Shown piece after piece: positions 9,615 through 18,676 of a stretch of DNA of 64,000 nt (position 1 is the first letter of the stretch; each line of letters starts with the position of its first letter). Origin of the DNA: Rhizobium leguminosarum (lineage in GTDB: Bacteria; Pseudomonadota; Alphaproteobacteria; Rhizobiales; Rhizobiaceae). The position numbers and the translations under genes were made by a program. The stretch is taken from NCBI RefSeq assembly GCF_001652265.1, contig NZ_LWBS01000283.1:6369-70368 (forward strand), written 5' to 3'. Under the pieces are notes generated by a model. The model searched no databases. It was not told the DNA's origin and saw only the letters and a program-made list of their open reading frames with translations.

Positions 9615-10001
9615 TCAGTTCGTCTTGATGCGGTCGGGATAGATATCGTAGCGCTTCTCTCCGATAGTGAGACGCACCGCCTTCATCCGCTTCTCATTTG
9701 CATCCTGCGAACGGTTTCCAAGGGCCACCACCTGGTCGCCGGGCTTGGCCACACCTTCGACGAAACCGGAGCGTTCCGTCTGGCGCGGATTGCCGAGCTC
9801 GATAAGCCAAACGCCGTCATCGGCGGTGGCGACATCGAGCGTCGGATGTGGTCCGCCCATGGAGATCTTCTCGATGGTGCCACGCAGTTCGATCTGGTCC
9901 GCCTCGGCCCAGGACCAGCCATGATGGGCAATTGCGCCGGTGGTGAAAGCCATCGACAGCATGGCCGCAGCCACTACTCGCTGTGCTGAGTTTATGAACA
10001 T
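9615..10001 (-). CDS. Secreted DUF6152-type protein
   Basis: 128 residues with a signal peptide (MFINSAQRVVAAAMLSMAFTT, cleavage likely after GAIA) and a mature part beginning HHGWSWAEADQIELRGTIEKI. The HHGW start, the small beta-barrel-like body and GPHPTLDVATADDGVWLIELGNP fit DUF6152 periplasmic proteins, often beside copper or membrane redox genes. Start set by GGGAGGACATT before the ATG. It should act in the periplasm together with the membrane protein encoded just downstream. No function is known. Confidence 0.7.
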   Translation of the reverse strand: MFINSAQRVVAAAMLSMAFTTGAIAHHGWSWAEADQIELRGTIEKISMGGPHPTLDVATADDGVWLIELGNPRQTERSGFVEGVAKPGDQVVALGNRSQDANEKRMKAVRLTIGEKRYDIYPDRIKTN

Positions 10002-10105
10002 AATGTCCTCCCTACCCGAATGGGCAGGCAGGTGGAGCATCGGAGCCGGAAGAAAAGGGATTTCACCGAATCTTGAAGGAGGCGGGCGTCGGTTCACCCT
10101 GATGT

Positions 10106-10552
10106 TCAGGCCAGCAGTCGAGTGACTTCGGCGCTGTGCTTTGGGGCGATGGCATCGGCGATCGTTGTCGAGAACAGCACCTTGCGGGTGGCGTCGGCGA
10201 CTTTGGCGAAGACGTGGCGGATCTGGCAATTCTGTTCGCCGTCGCAATCGTCGCATCTGCGGTAAGCAGTGATCGAGAGGCACGGCAGCGGCGCGATCGG
10301 GCCGTCGATGATGCGCAGGATCTCGCCGAAGGTAATCGTGTGGGCGGGCTTCAGCAGGAGATAACCGCCCTGCTTGCCGCGACGGCTGACGACGACGCCG
10401 TGATGTTTCAGGTCGAGCAGGATCTGTTCGAGGAACTTTTTCGGGATCTTTTGCTGCGCCGCGATATCGGAAATCATCACCGGTTCGTCGGCATCGGCAT
10501 CAGCCAAGACCGTGAGCGCCCGCAGCGCATATTTCGCCTTTTGCGTAATCAT
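10106..10552 (-). CDS. Rrf2-family transcriptional regulator, probable cysteine/sulfur regulator
   Basis: 148 residues. The winged helix starts MITQKAKYALRALTVLA and contains IAAQQKIPKKFLEQILLDLKHHGVVVSRRGKQGGYLLLKP, the Rrf2 signature. Four cysteines (PCLSITAYRRC, CDDC, QNC) lie where IscR/RirA proteins hold an Fe-S cluster, though their spacing differs. It is transcribed away from cysH, and the position next to sulfate assimilation genes suggests it senses cysteine or Fe-S status and controls cysHDN; that is inference from context. A start six codons upstream is also open. Confidence 0.82.
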   Translation of the reverse strand: MITQKAKYALRALTVLADADADEPVMISDIAAQQKIPKKFLEQILLDLKHHGVVVSRRGKQGGYLLLKPAHTITFGEILRIIDGPIAPLPCLSITAYRRCDDCDGEQNCQIRHVFAKVADATRKVLFSTTIADAIAPKHSAEVTRLLA

Positions 10553-10771
10553 TTTTGACCATCGACACACACAGGCGGCGCGAATTCCCGCACCGCTACG
10601 GAAGTACTTTCACCTCTATGGCACAACCAGCATGAACGGAATTTGAACGCGCCGTAGAAAGCCTTGAGAGACAAGCGTTTTGGCCTTGTTTTTCGCCCTC
10701 GGCCAAGCGCGCTTAATCTATGCCAAAAGCGCGCCTTCCGCACCATTTTCGGCATCACTTCAGATTTCGGA

Positions 10772-10807
10772 TTGACAGGCTGCGTGTAACTCTACTATTT
10801 CTATAGA
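10772..10807 (+). promoter_or_regulatory. Candidate cysH promoter with TCTA-N9-TAGA operator
   Basis: TTGACA at 10772-10777 is followed 17 nt later by CTATTT, a fair sigma-70 type pair. A partial dyad TCTA-N9-TAGA (10791-10807) lies over the -10 region and could be a site for the neighbouring Rrf2 regulator. The 5' leader to cysH is ~170 nt. Confidence 0.4.
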
Positions 10808-10972
10808 CATTCGAGCTGCCGATGTGGATTTTCATCCGCAGGCGGCTGCTTTTCTGCATCGCGGCAGCTTCGGAGAGATATTTGCTCCTCCGGCCGCAGC
10901 TTTCGAAATCCCTTTTTCTGTCCGATCCATGCGGGAACTGCGATACTCCCGTCAACAAAGGACAGGATTCTC

Positions 10973-11731
10973 ATGACTGCTATCAATACGATTGCGGAAG
11001 AAGGGCCGATTGCGGAAGCCGAAGCGCTGAACGACAGACTGGCAGGCCTCGACCTTGCCGGACGTCTGTCGCTGGTCTCCGGTCTTGGCGGCCGCGTGGT
11101 GTTCACGACGTCACTCGGCATCGAGGACCAGGTGATCACCGCCGAGATCGGCACGCACCGCCTGCCGATCGATATCGCGACGCTGCAGACCGGCCGGTTG
11201 TTTGCCGAGACGCTGTCGCTGATCGACGAAACCGAAAGTCAGTACGACATCCATATCCATCGTTTCGAGCCCGAGAAGGCCGATATCGACGCCTATGCGG
11301 CGCAATACGGCCTCAACGGTTTCTACGAGAGCGTCGAAGCCCGCCATGCCTGTTGCGGCATGCGCAAGCTGAAGCCGCTTGCGCGTGCCCTCGAAGGTGC
11401 TGCGATCTGGGTCACCGGCCTGCGCCGCGGCCAATCGGCCAACCGCGCCGAAACGCCCTTTGCCGAATACGACGCCGAGCGCCACCTGCTGAAGGTCAAT
11501 CCGCTCGCCGACTGGGACCTGGAGGCGATCAAGGCCTTCGTTTCCGCAAACGGCGTGCCGGTTAATCCGCTGCACGCTCGCGGTTATCCCTCGATCGGCT
11601 GCGAACCCTGCACCCGGGCGATCAAGCCCGGCGAGCCGGAACGTGCGGGCCGCTGGTGGTGGGAGCAGGACGAAACGCGCGAATGCGGCCTGCACGTCGC
11701 CGAAGAGGCCGCAGCGATCGCCGCACAGTAA
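10973..11731 (+). CDS. cysH: Adenylyl-sulfate reductase (CysH, Fe-S type)
   Basis: 252 residues. It reduces adenylyl sulfate to sulfite with thioredoxin. The four Fe-S ligands are Cys127-Cys128 (ARHACCGMRK) and Cys210/Cys213 (IGCEPC); this pattern marks the APS-reducing enzymes of rhizobia rather than the cluster-free PAPS reductases. The catalytic cysteine is in ECGLH (Cys238). TTSLGIEDQVIT is the PP-loop region and GLRRGQSANR binds the substrate. The start has AGGA at 9 nt. It is followed by cysD and cysN on the same strand after a gap of ~127 nt. Confidence 0.95.
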   Translation: MTAINTIAEEGPIAEAEALNDRLAGLDLAGRLSLVSGLGGRVVFTTSLGIEDQVITAEIGTHRLPIDIATLQTGRLFAETLSLIDETESQYDIHIHRFEPEKADIDAYAAQYGLNGFYESVEARHACCGMRKLKPLARALEGAAIWVTGLRRGQSANRAETPFAEYDAERHLLKVNPLADWDLEAIKAFVSANGVPVNPLHARGYPSIGCEPCTRAIKPGEPERAGRWWWEQDETRECGLHVAEEAAAIAAQ

Positions 11732-11858
11732 ATCACCCCACGGCTTTCCCAATCAGGGCGCGGCGACCGCCGCAGCCTTGGGAAAGTCAACATTGCCTGG
11801 GAAAGCCAACATCAAGTTTTGCGGCGAGCCGTAAACGACCGATAGCCTGGAGTAACAC

Positions 11859-12812
11859 ATGCCCGATAGCCGTCCGGATACGGAACTCAGCAATCCGCAG
11901 AGCGCCAAGGCGCCGCTCGACCCGCATCTGAAAGCGCTGGAAAACGAATCCATCCACATCTTCCGCGAGGTTGCGGCCGAATTCGAGCGTCCCGTCATGC
12001 TCTATTCGATCGGCAAGGACTCCTCGGTGCTGCTGCACCTGGCGCGCAAGGCCTTCTATCCCGGCCGCGTGCCCTTCCCGCTCTTGCATGTGAACACCGG
12101 CTGGAAATTTTCCGAGATGATCGCCTTCCGCGACGCGACCGCGAAGAAGTACGATCTCGATCTGATCGAGCACATCAATCCGCGCGGCAAGGCCGAAAAC
12201 ATCACGCCGTTCACGCATGGATCGGCCGCCTTCACCGACATCATGAAGACCGAAGGGCTCCGCCAGGCGCTCGATGCCGGCCAGTTCGACGCCGCTTTCG
12301 GCGGCGCGCGGCGCGATGAGGAAGCAAGCCGCGCCAAGGAGCGTATCTATTCCTTCCGCACGCCCGATCATCGCTGGGATCCGCGCAACCAACGGCCGGA
12401 ACTCTGGAACATCTATAACGGCATGATCCGCAAGGGCGAGAGCGTGCGCGCCTTCCCGCTGTCGAACTGGACCGAAGTCGATATCTGGCGCTATATCCAG
12501 GCCGAGGACATTCCGCTGGTGCCGCTCTACTACGCCAAGAAGCGGCCTTTCGTGGAGCGCGACGGCATGATGATCCTGGCCGAAGATCCGCGCCTCGAAC
12601 TGCTGCCCGGCGAAGTCCGCCAGGAAGGCATGATCCGCTTCCGCACCCTCGGCGATTTCCCGCTGACCGGCGCCATCCGCTCACAGGCCACCACACTCGA
12701 AGAGGTGATTGCCGAACTCGAAATTGCAACGGTGTCCGAACGCCAGGGCCGCGCCATCGATCGCGACCAGTCCGGCTCCATGGAAAAGAAGAAGCGTGAA
12801 GGATATTTCTGA
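11859..12812 (+). CDS. cysD: Sulfate adenylyltransferase subunit 2
   Basis: 317 residues, typical length. The PP-loop [20 protein letters not shown] lies at residues ~47-66 and binds [22 protein letters not shown] and [16 protein letters not shown] are conserved in CysD. With CysN it activates sulfate to APS, the substrate of CysH. The gene ends one base before the cysN start, so translation is probably coupled. Confidence 0.96.
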   Translation: MPDSRPDTELSNPQSAKAPLDPHLKALENESIHIFREVAAEFERPVMLYSIGKDSSVLLHLARKAFYPGRVPFPLLHVNTGWKFSEMIAFRDATAKKYDLDLIEHINPRGKAENITPFTHGSAAFTDIMKTEGLRQALDAGQFDAAFGGARRDEEASRAKERIYSFRTPDHRWDPRNQRPELWNIYNGMIRKGESVRAFPLSNWTEVDIWRYIQAEDIPLVPLYYAKKRPFVERDGMMILAEDPRLELLPGEVRQEGMIRFRTLGDFPLTGAIRSQATTLEEVIAELEIATVSERQGRAIDRDQSGSMEKKKREGYF

Positions 12813-12813
12813 G

Positions 12814-14310
12814 ATGACCGCAGCCCAAACCGCCGTCTCGGCCGCCACCATCGTCAGCCTGCCCGCCGCCGAGCCGCTCAAGGCCCAGCGCGATACCAGG
12901 CCGCTGCGCCTCATTACCTGCGGCAGCGTCGATGATGGCAAGTCGACCTTGATCGGCCGCTTGCTCTGGGACACCAAGGCGGTCAAGGAAGACCAGGCCG
13001 CCACCCTGCAGCGCGATTCCACCGGCAAGCAGAACGATCTCGGCCTGCCCGACTTCGCGCTGCTGCTCGACGGCCTGCAGGCCGAGCGCGAACAGGGCAT
13101 CACCATCGATGTCGCCTATCGCTATTTCTCGACCGACAAGCGCTCCTTCATCGTCGCCGACACGCCCGGCCACGAGCAATATACCCGCAACATGGCGACC
13201 GGCGCCTCGACCGCCGATCTCGCCATCCTGCTGGTTGATGCGCGCTTCGGCATTCTGGAGCAGACGCGCCGTCACGCGACGATCGCCTCGCTGCTGGGGA
13301 TCAAGCAGTTCGTGCTCGCCGTCAACAAGATCGACCTGACGGGCTACGACCGCGCCGGCTTCGACAAGATCAGCCATGACTTCCGGGAATTTGCCCTGTC
13401 GCTCGGCGTCAAGCAGATCACCGCCATTCCAATGTCGGCGCTGAAGGGCGAAAACGTCGTCTATTCCGGCCAGGCCGCCATGCCCTGGTACAGCGGCCCG
13501 ACGCTGGTGGAGACGCTGGAGCTTGCCACCGTCCGCTCGTCGCAGACGGTCGGCTTCCGCCTTTCCGTGCAGCGCGTCTCGCGTCCCGGCGAAAGCTTCC
13601 GCGGCTATCAGGGCACGGTTGCCGGCGGCTCGGTCAAGCCGGGCGACAGCGTCATGATCCTGCCGTCGGGCATGGTCGCCAACGTCTCGAAGATCGTCAC
13701 CTTCGATCTCGTCCGCAACGCAGCCGTTGCCGGCGACGCGATCACGCTGGTACTCGACCGCCAGGTGGATGTGGCGCGCGGCGACATGATCGTCTCGATC
13801 GACGCCCAGCCGCAGGTCGGCCTTGCCTTCGACGCACAGATCGTTGCGCTGCAGCCGGAGGGTATCGAGCCCGGCAAACGCTACTGGCTGAAGAGCGGCA
13901 GCCGCCGCCAGCGCGTGCAGGTACAGCCGCTCAGCCAGCTGGAACTGAAGACCGGCACCTGGAACGCCGCCCAGCGGCTCTACATGAACGCCATCGGCAA
14001 AGTCCGGCTCATCTTCGACGAAGCGGCGATCTTCGACCCCTATGAGCAGAACCGGCTTTCCGGCTCCTTCATCCTGATCGATCCGGAGACCAACAACACG
14101 GTCGCCGGCGGCATGGTGACCGGCAAGCGCAGCGAACTCGGCGGCCTGCACAATGGCGAAGCCCGCGTCATTCTCTCGCTTCCGGCCGATCTTGCCGAGC
14201 AGATCATGGCAAGTGAACTCTTCGCCAGCCGCAGCCACGAGGCCGACGTGCGGCGCATGACGGCGGCAGAAGCCGCCGACCTCTGGTCGAGTGCCGCAAG
14301 CGATATCTGA
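12814..14310 (+). CDS. cysN: Sulfate adenylyltransferase subunit 1 (GTPase)
   Basis: 498 residues. The GTPase motifs are GSVDDGKSTLIGRLL (P-loop), GITIDVAYRYF (switch), DTPGHEQYTRNM and NKIDLTGYD. GTP hydrolysis drives APS synthesis by CysD. The C-terminus stops after the elongation-factor-like barrels, so there is no fused APS kinase (CysC) as in the nodulation protein NodQ. This fits a house-keeping cysDN that supplies the APS reductase. Start chosen at MTAAQTAV one base after the cysD stop; the frame is open further upstream, inside cysD. Confidence 0.95.
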   Translation: MTAAQTAVSAATIVSLPAAEPLKAQRDTRPLRLITCGSVDDGKSTLIGRLLWDTKAVKEDQAATLQRDSTGKQNDLGLPDFALLLDGLQAEREQGITIDVAYRYFSTDKRSFIVADTPGHEQYTRNMATGASTADLAILLVDARFGILEQTRRHATIASLLGIKQFVLAVNKIDLTGYDRAGFDKISHDFREFALSLGVKQITAIPMSALKGENVVYSGQAAMPWYSGPTLVETLELATVRSSQTVGFRLSVQRVSRPGESFRGYQGTVAGGSVKPGDSVMILPSGMVANVSKIVTFDLVRNAAVAGDAITLVLDRQVDVARGDMIVSIDAQPQVGLAFDAQIVALQPEGIEPGKRYWLKSGSRRQRVQVQPLSQLELKTGTWNAAQRLYMNAIGKVRLIFDEAAIFDPYEQNRLSGSFILIDPETNNTVAGGMVTGKRSELGGLHNGEARVILSLPADLAEQIMASELFASRSHEADVRRMTAAEAADLWSSAASDI

Positions 14311-14320
14311 TAAAGGACTA

Positions 14321-14341
14321 GGGGCCAGCAAGACTGGCCCC
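14321..14341 (+). terminator. Hairpin after cysN
   Basis: An 8-bp perfect stem GGGGCCAG / CTGGCCCC with a 5-nt loop, 10 nt after the cysN stop. It lacks a T-run, so it may work with Rho or mainly protect the 3' end of the mRNA. Confidence 0.5.
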
Positions 14342-14446
14342 TCACCGCAGCCGAATCTGCGGGCTGCGGGCTGGCGGATTCCCAGTCGGCCTCTACGGCC
14401 GCCAAAAAAATCAGAGTTTGCAGAAAACGGCTTTTTCCATTCACGA

Positions 14447-14465
14447 TTCGCTGTTTACCGCTTGC
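14447..14465. repeat. 19-bp direct repeat, left copy
   Basis: TTCGCTGTTTACCGCTTGC occurs here and, identical, at 15321-15339. The two copies enclose the redoxin gene. Confidence 0.7.
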
Positions 14466-14601
14466 CCGCCGGCCAATGTGGGGCCATTCTTAGATCGGAT
14501 CCTGGCGGTGCGGTAAGACGAGAGGTCAGGCCCTGCAACGCTCAATCTGGACCTCGAAGCACTGCCTTTTCTCGACTGATCCCCGAGCGAGGAGGTTGTC
14601 C

Positions 14602-15243
14602 ATGTCCACGCGCTATGTCGACCATCCGCTAGAACCGGGCGACCGGGTCCCGAACGTTGTGTTTGATGCGATCTCGCGCGAGGGGAAGATCGCACTTGAT
14701 GATTTTCGTGGCCGCAGCCCGCTGTTGATCGGTTTGTTTCGAGGCCTGCATTGTCCGTTCTGCCGGCGCCATGTCGCGGCCATGGCATATCTCAACCCGA
14801 TGCTGCGTGAGAAAGGCGTCCAATCCCTGGCTGTGGTAAACACCCCGGTCGAGCGCGCGCGGCTCTATTTCCGTTACCATCCGATACCCGATCTTCTTGC
14901 TGCTTCCGACCCGGTACGGGCTTCGCACCAAGCCTTCGGCTTACGCGAGGTCGGGATCGACACGGTCATGGCGATACGGATCGATCTTCCGGGCGAGTTG
15001 CCCGAGCCTATGGGCGTGATGGCAATGGACGAATTTCTCAACGAGAAGGAAGGATATCAGATTACGGAAGCCGATCAGCAGATGATGACTGCCGACCACG
15101 GGCAGCTTGTCGGTCAGTTCCTAATCGACCGGGAGGGCATCGTACGCTGGAGCTTCACCGAAGTATTGGAGGCTGGGCTCCAGACATTCAAGGCACCGAA
15201 TTCCGAGGAATTGATGTCGGTAGCTTCCCAAGTCGTACATTAA
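14602..15243 (+). CDS. Peroxiredoxin-like redoxin (AhpC/TSA family)
   Basis: 213 residues in a thioredoxin fold. PLLIGLFRGLHCPFCRRHVA carries a CxxC centre at residues ~51-54 instead of the single peroxidatic cysteine motif PxxxTxxC of classical peroxiredoxins, so a thiol-disulfide or peroxidase role remains open. The C-terminal half contains GQFLIDREGIVRWS, the usual last strands of AhpC/TSA proteins. The ATG follows GGAGG at 6 nt. The gene stands alone between two copies of a 19-bp direct repeat. Confidence 0.8.
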   Translation: MSTRYVDHPLEPGDRVPNVVFDAISREGKIALDDFRGRSPLLIGLFRGLHCPFCRRHVAAMAYLNPMLREKGVQSLAVVNTPVERARLYFRYHPIPDLLAASDPVRASHQAFGLREVGIDTVMAIRIDLPGELPEPMGVMAMDEFLNEKEGYQITEADQQMMTADHGQLVGQFLIDREGIVRWSFTEVLEAGLQTFKAPNSEELMSVASQVVH

Positions 15244-15320
15244 CAACGAAAATCTCGCTCGACGACCCACCGCCCGGATGGTGCTCAGTGGATTGAAGCA
15301 TCGTTCGAGATGCTCATCTG

Positions 15321-15339
15321 TTCGCTGTTTACCGCTTGC
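15321..15339. repeat. 19-bp direct repeat, right copy
   Basis: Identical to 14447-14465. The ~400-base stretch from the redoxin stop to the next gene otherwise shows no supported gene. Confidence 0.7.
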
Positions 15340-15648
15340 TTGCTAGCGACTGCGCTCCTCCCTTGGCGATGGATCGCCGGTGGAATTTGAAATCCAGCTT
15401 GCCGCAAAGAACCGATCAGAACCTGAGACCGTGCGATCAGGGCTCCGCATCCGCTTCCGGCCCGAGGCGGTCAGATGGCTTTCCTCTAGACTTCGGCATT
15501 TCCGCGATCTACATTTGAGCCTCTGTGAGCCTGAAATTATTTCAGGTCTCAGCCCCTTCGTATCGCCCACCCTCACCATTTGCGGTTCGGGCCTGTGCTT
15601 CACCCCCCAAATCAACGTATTTTCACCGTGCAAGCGGGAGGAGTTTCC

Positions 15649-16062
15649 ATGGCCAATGCCCAATGCGCCTGCGGCGCTCTGAGACTGATGCTCCGCGAAC
15701 CACCAGAATTGACTGCGCTGTGTCACTGTTTGGCTTGCCAGCGCAGAACGGGTGCGCCGTTCAGCGCAAATGCTTTCTACGCGATCGGCTGTGTCGAAAT
15801 ATCCGGAACGTCTACAGAATTCATTCGTACCGCCGAGAGCGGTCGCAAGGTCCGAATGCATTTTTGCCCAACTTGCGGCTCGACGGTCTATTGGAAGGCC
15901 GATGCTGCGCCGTCCTGGATCGGGGTGGCGGTCGGTTCGTTTGCCGACCCGGCCTTCGCGCCACCTGCCATGTCAGTCTTCGAACAATCGAAACATGATT
16001 GGGTGCAGCTTGACGAAACGGTACAGCACTTTCAAAGCCATCCAATCCGCCAATTGGAATGA
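15649..16062 (+). CDS. GFA-family (glutathione-dependent formaldehyde-activating enzyme-like) protein
   Basis: 137 residues with the zinc-binding cysteines of the GFA/Mss4-like fold: CACGAL near the start, CHCLACQRRTGAPFS at ~25-40 and HFCPTCGSTVYW at ~72-83. Family members are often annotated as S-hydroxymethylglutathione synthase, but most have no proven activity, so the substrate is unknown. Start set by GGGAGGAG before the ATG. It stands alone; a second GFA protein lies at 54.3 kb. Confidence 0.85.
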   Translation: MANAQCACGALRLMLREPPELTALCHCLACQRRTGAPFSANAFYAIGCVEISGTSTEFIRTAESGRKVRMHFCPTCGSTVYWKADAAPSWIGVAVGSFADPAFAPPAMSVFEQSKHDWVQLDETVQHFQSHPIRQLE

Positions 16063-16240
16063 ATCGACGCGGGAAGGTCGGTGAGCGCGAACTTCGGCTT
16101 TCGGCCTGAAGCGGACTTTGGATCATCGGCAGCGGAAGTTCTTTCGCTGCCTGCTAGACAGCCACTTCGCGCCGACCATTGATCGCTGACAACACCGCTG
16201 GCTCCGGACCGAGCCGTCTCGGCAGATAGTCGCGCAAAAC

Positions 16241-16651
16241 TCAGAGTGATCGTTCGAAAAGAAGCTCATTCTCCTTTTCGCCGACATGCTCCCAACCAGC
16301 CGCTCGATAAAATCTCTCGGCTCGGGTGTTTGGATCGGTGGTGAGCCACGCGCGTTCGATGCCCGCAGATTTGAGGCAGGCGCAGGCTTCGGCCAGCAGA
16401 ATCGAGCCAATTCCTTTTCTTTCGAATCCGGGAGCGACAAAGAGCGCCCAAATGTTTCCGTTGCGTGGGTCAGCCGCAGAAAAGCCGACCAAATCGCCGT
16501 TCTCTTCCCAAACAGCCACACCCGGATTTCTTACATACCACTCATAATCATGATCGGTGACCATTGAGGGGTTAGCCAATACGTTTTCGACGACGGAAGA
16601 ACGGACAACTTTGAGCGCCATGAGGTCACTCGCGACCGCTTTTCGGAGCAT
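16241..16651 (-). CDS. GNAT-family N-acetyltransferase
   Basis: 136 residues. The acetyl-CoA signature is seen in LFVAPGFERKGIGSILLAEACACLKSAG (V-x-P-x-x-x-x-K-G-I-G), preceded by WEENGDLVGFSAADPRNGNIWAL. The end, TRAERFYRAAGWEHVGEKEN, matches the C-terminal strand pair of the fold. The acceptor substrate is unknown. A GAGAG box upstream supports the ATG start. No operon partner. Confidence 0.85.
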   Translation of the reverse strand: MLRKAVASDLMALKVVRSSVVENVLANPSMVTDHDYEWYVRNPGVAVWEENGDLVGFSAADPRNGNIWALFVAPGFERKGIGSILLAEACACLKSAGIERAWLTTDPNTRAERFYRAAGWEHVGEKENELLFERSL

Positions 16652-16751
16652 GCAACGATCTCTCGATAGCTTTGTGAAGGCTTGCAGAATGCCTCTTTAT
16701 GGCGACCTGTTCAATGACTGCTTCCAGCCCACTGCGGCCGGCAACTGAGCA

Positions 16752-17618
16752 CTACTTCCCGAGAGCGTTTTTCAGCGCGTCGACGACGACGCGGACGGAG
16801 GGGACGTCTTTGATATCAGAATGGACAACCAGCCAGACCTCTCTTGTCAACGGCTGTTCGGTCTCGATGCGCTGGAGACCGCTGGACTCCGGGGCGGCGA
16901 AGTCGGGCAGCATTACGACGCCGGCGCCAAGGCTTGCGGTTGCGGCCTGGAATTCCAGAACGGACGACCGCACGGCGATCGGCCGGCCGGCGGCCAGTTC
17001 GATCAGCCGCAGTTGTTGCGGTGAGGCGTTCATGGTTTCGTCGTAACCGATGAAGGTCCAGTCCGACGGTGGAACCGTTTCGAGATAGGTCTTTGATGCG
17101 TAGAGATGGAAGCTCGTCTCGCCAAGCTTGGCAATGGCGTAATCGCCGTCCTCGGGACGCGACATTCGCACGGCGATATCTGCCTCTCGCCTGTTCAGCG
17201 ACGCGAGGCGCTTTTCTCCGACAAGCGTGATCTCAACACCTGGATGGTCTCGCCTGACGGCGGCGATCGGCTTTGCCAGGAGCACGCTTGAGAGAGCAGG
17301 AGGCGCGCTGATCCTCACATGGCCGCGCAATTCCGTGGCGCTGCTGCGGCCAAGCTGCTCGATTGCCGCGGTCTGCGCCGCGACAAGAGCTGCGTGCCTG
17401 GCAACCTGTTCTCCCTCCGAGGTCAAAATGATGCGCCGGCCGCGGCGGTCCACGAGCTTGCGTCCGAGACTGGCTTCAAGCGACGAAACGCGCCGGCTGA
17501 TCGTGGCGTGTTCGACGCCGAGCTGCTTTGCGGCACCAAGCAACGTTCCGGACTGCGCGAGCGCCAAGAAATGCCGAAGGTCGTCCCAGTCGAGTTTTGT
17601 GAATTCTCTCCCAATCAT
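16752..17618 (-). CDS. LysR-family regulator
   Basis: About 289 residues: an N-terminal winged helix (DDLRHFLALAQSGTLLGAAKQLGVEHATISRRVSSLEASLGRKLVDR), then the substrate-binding domain. It is transcribed away from a quinone oxidoreductase, the usual layout of a LysR regulator and its target. An inverted repeat GTGAAA-N11-TTTCAC (17620-17642) lies immediately upstream of the chosen ATG and could be its site. A GTG start eight codons earlier would run through that repeat; neither start has a clear ribosome site. Confidence 0.85.
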   Translation of the reverse strand: MIGREFTKLDWDDLRHFLALAQSGTLLGAAKQLGVEHATISRRVSSLEASLGRKLVDRRGRRIILTSEGEQVARHAALVAAQTAAIEQLGRSSATELRGHVRISAPPALSSVLLAKPIAAVRRDHPGVEITLVGEKRLASLNRREADIAVRMSRPEDGDYAIAKLGETSFHLYASKTYLETVPPSDWTFIGYDETMNASPQQLRLIELAAGRPIAVRSSVLEFQAATASLGAGVVMLPDFAAPESSGLQRIETEQPLTREVWLVVHSDIKDVPSVRVVVDALKNALGK

Positions 17619-17687
17619 TGTGAAATAATAGGGAATTTTCACACATTAAGCCATCGGATAATTTGTGCCCATGAAGGAGCACTGTAG

Positions 17688-18662
17688 ATGACCGACCAAA
17701 TCATATGGCTGAATGCCCCAGGTGACGTCACCCAGTTCCATGTCGAGGAGCATCACCATTCTGAACCTCCCGGTGATGGCGAGATAAAGATCCGTCATGA
17801 GGCGATCGGAACCAACTTTCTCGACGTCTATCACCGAAAGGGTATCTACCCCATGCCGTCCTACCCGTCGGTGATCGGCGCCGAGGCGGCGGGTATCGTC
17901 GAAGACGTCGGCCCTGGCGTCTCCATGTTCCAAAAGGGTGACCGCGTTGCTTATGCCGGGCCTCCGGTTGGCGCCTATCGCTCCACGAGGAACATTGCCG
18001 CCGAAAGGGCGATCAAGCTTCCGGATGCCGTTTCAGCGAAAACGGCAGCGAGTTCGCTCCTCAAAGGCATGACCGCCTACATGCTGTTGAAGAAGACCTA
18101 TGATGTGCGCGCAGGAACTCACGTTCTGATCCATGCGGCCGCGGGCGGGCTTGGAAGCATCCTCGTTCGTTGGGCCAGATCGCTCGATGCCACGGTGATC
18201 GGGACGGTCGGCTCCTCCGAAAAGGCCGCCCTCGCCGCATCTTACGGAGCCGATCACCTCATTGTTGGACGAGACGCCGATATCGTCGCGGACGTGAAGC
18301 GGCTGACGAACGGGCTTGGTGTCGACGTCGCCTATGACGGGATCGGCGGCGACACGCTTCTCAAGAGCATACGCTCCGTCCGCCCATTCGGCATGGCTGT
18401 CACCATCGGTCAGGCCGCCGGTGCTATTCCACCGGTGCCCGTCGAGGAACTTCGCCCGGGCAAGGCGCTCTGCCATCCGAGCATCATGGCCTGGTGCGCC
18501 GACGTCGGACAGTATCGCGAGGCTGCTCTGGCTGCCGTCGGCGCGATGGAAACAGGGATCGTTTCGCAGATCGGTGCCGAATATCGTTTGGCCGACGTTG
18601 CTAAGGCGCACGAAGAGATGGAGTCCGGACGCTCGGCGGGCAGTATCCTGCTGATCCCTTGA
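17688..18662 (+). CDS. Quinone oxidoreductase (NADPH), MDR family
   Basis: 324 residues, the length of the QorA family. GTNFLDVYHRKGIYPMPSYPSVIGAEAAG is the typical quinone oxidoreductase N-terminal segment and HAAAGGLGSILVRWA the NADPH-binding loop. No zinc ligands are seen. It reduces quinones by NADPH in the cytoplasm. It is divergent from a LysR gene that probably regulates it. Confidence 0.9.
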   Translation: MTDQIIWLNAPGDVTQFHVEEHHHSEPPGDGEIKIRHEAIGTNFLDVYHRKGIYPMPSYPSVIGAEAAGIVEDVGPGVSMFQKGDRVAYAGPPVGAYRSTRNIAAERAIKLPDAVSAKTAASSLLKGMTAYMLLKKTYDVRAGTHVLIHAAAGGLGSILVRWARSLDATVIGTVGSSEKAALAASYGADHLIVGRDADIVADVKRLTNGLGVDVAYDGIGGDTLLKSIRSVRPFGMAVTIGQAAGAIPPVPVEELRPGKALCHPSIMAWCADVGQYREAALAAVGAMETGIVSQIGAEYRLADVAKAHEEMESGRSAGSILLIP

Positions 18663-18676
18663 TCGGTCAGCGTCCG

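Noticed and set aside
12814..14310. cysN considered as a nodulation nodQ (CysN-CysC fusion).
   Set aside because: The product stops at 498 residues with no APS kinase domain, and it lies beside cysH and cysD.
12241..14331. Very long open frame on the minus strand opposite cysD and cysN (696 codons).
   Set aside because: Shadow of high-G+C coding on the plus strand; low-complexity product without domains or ribosome site, while cysD and cysN are complete.
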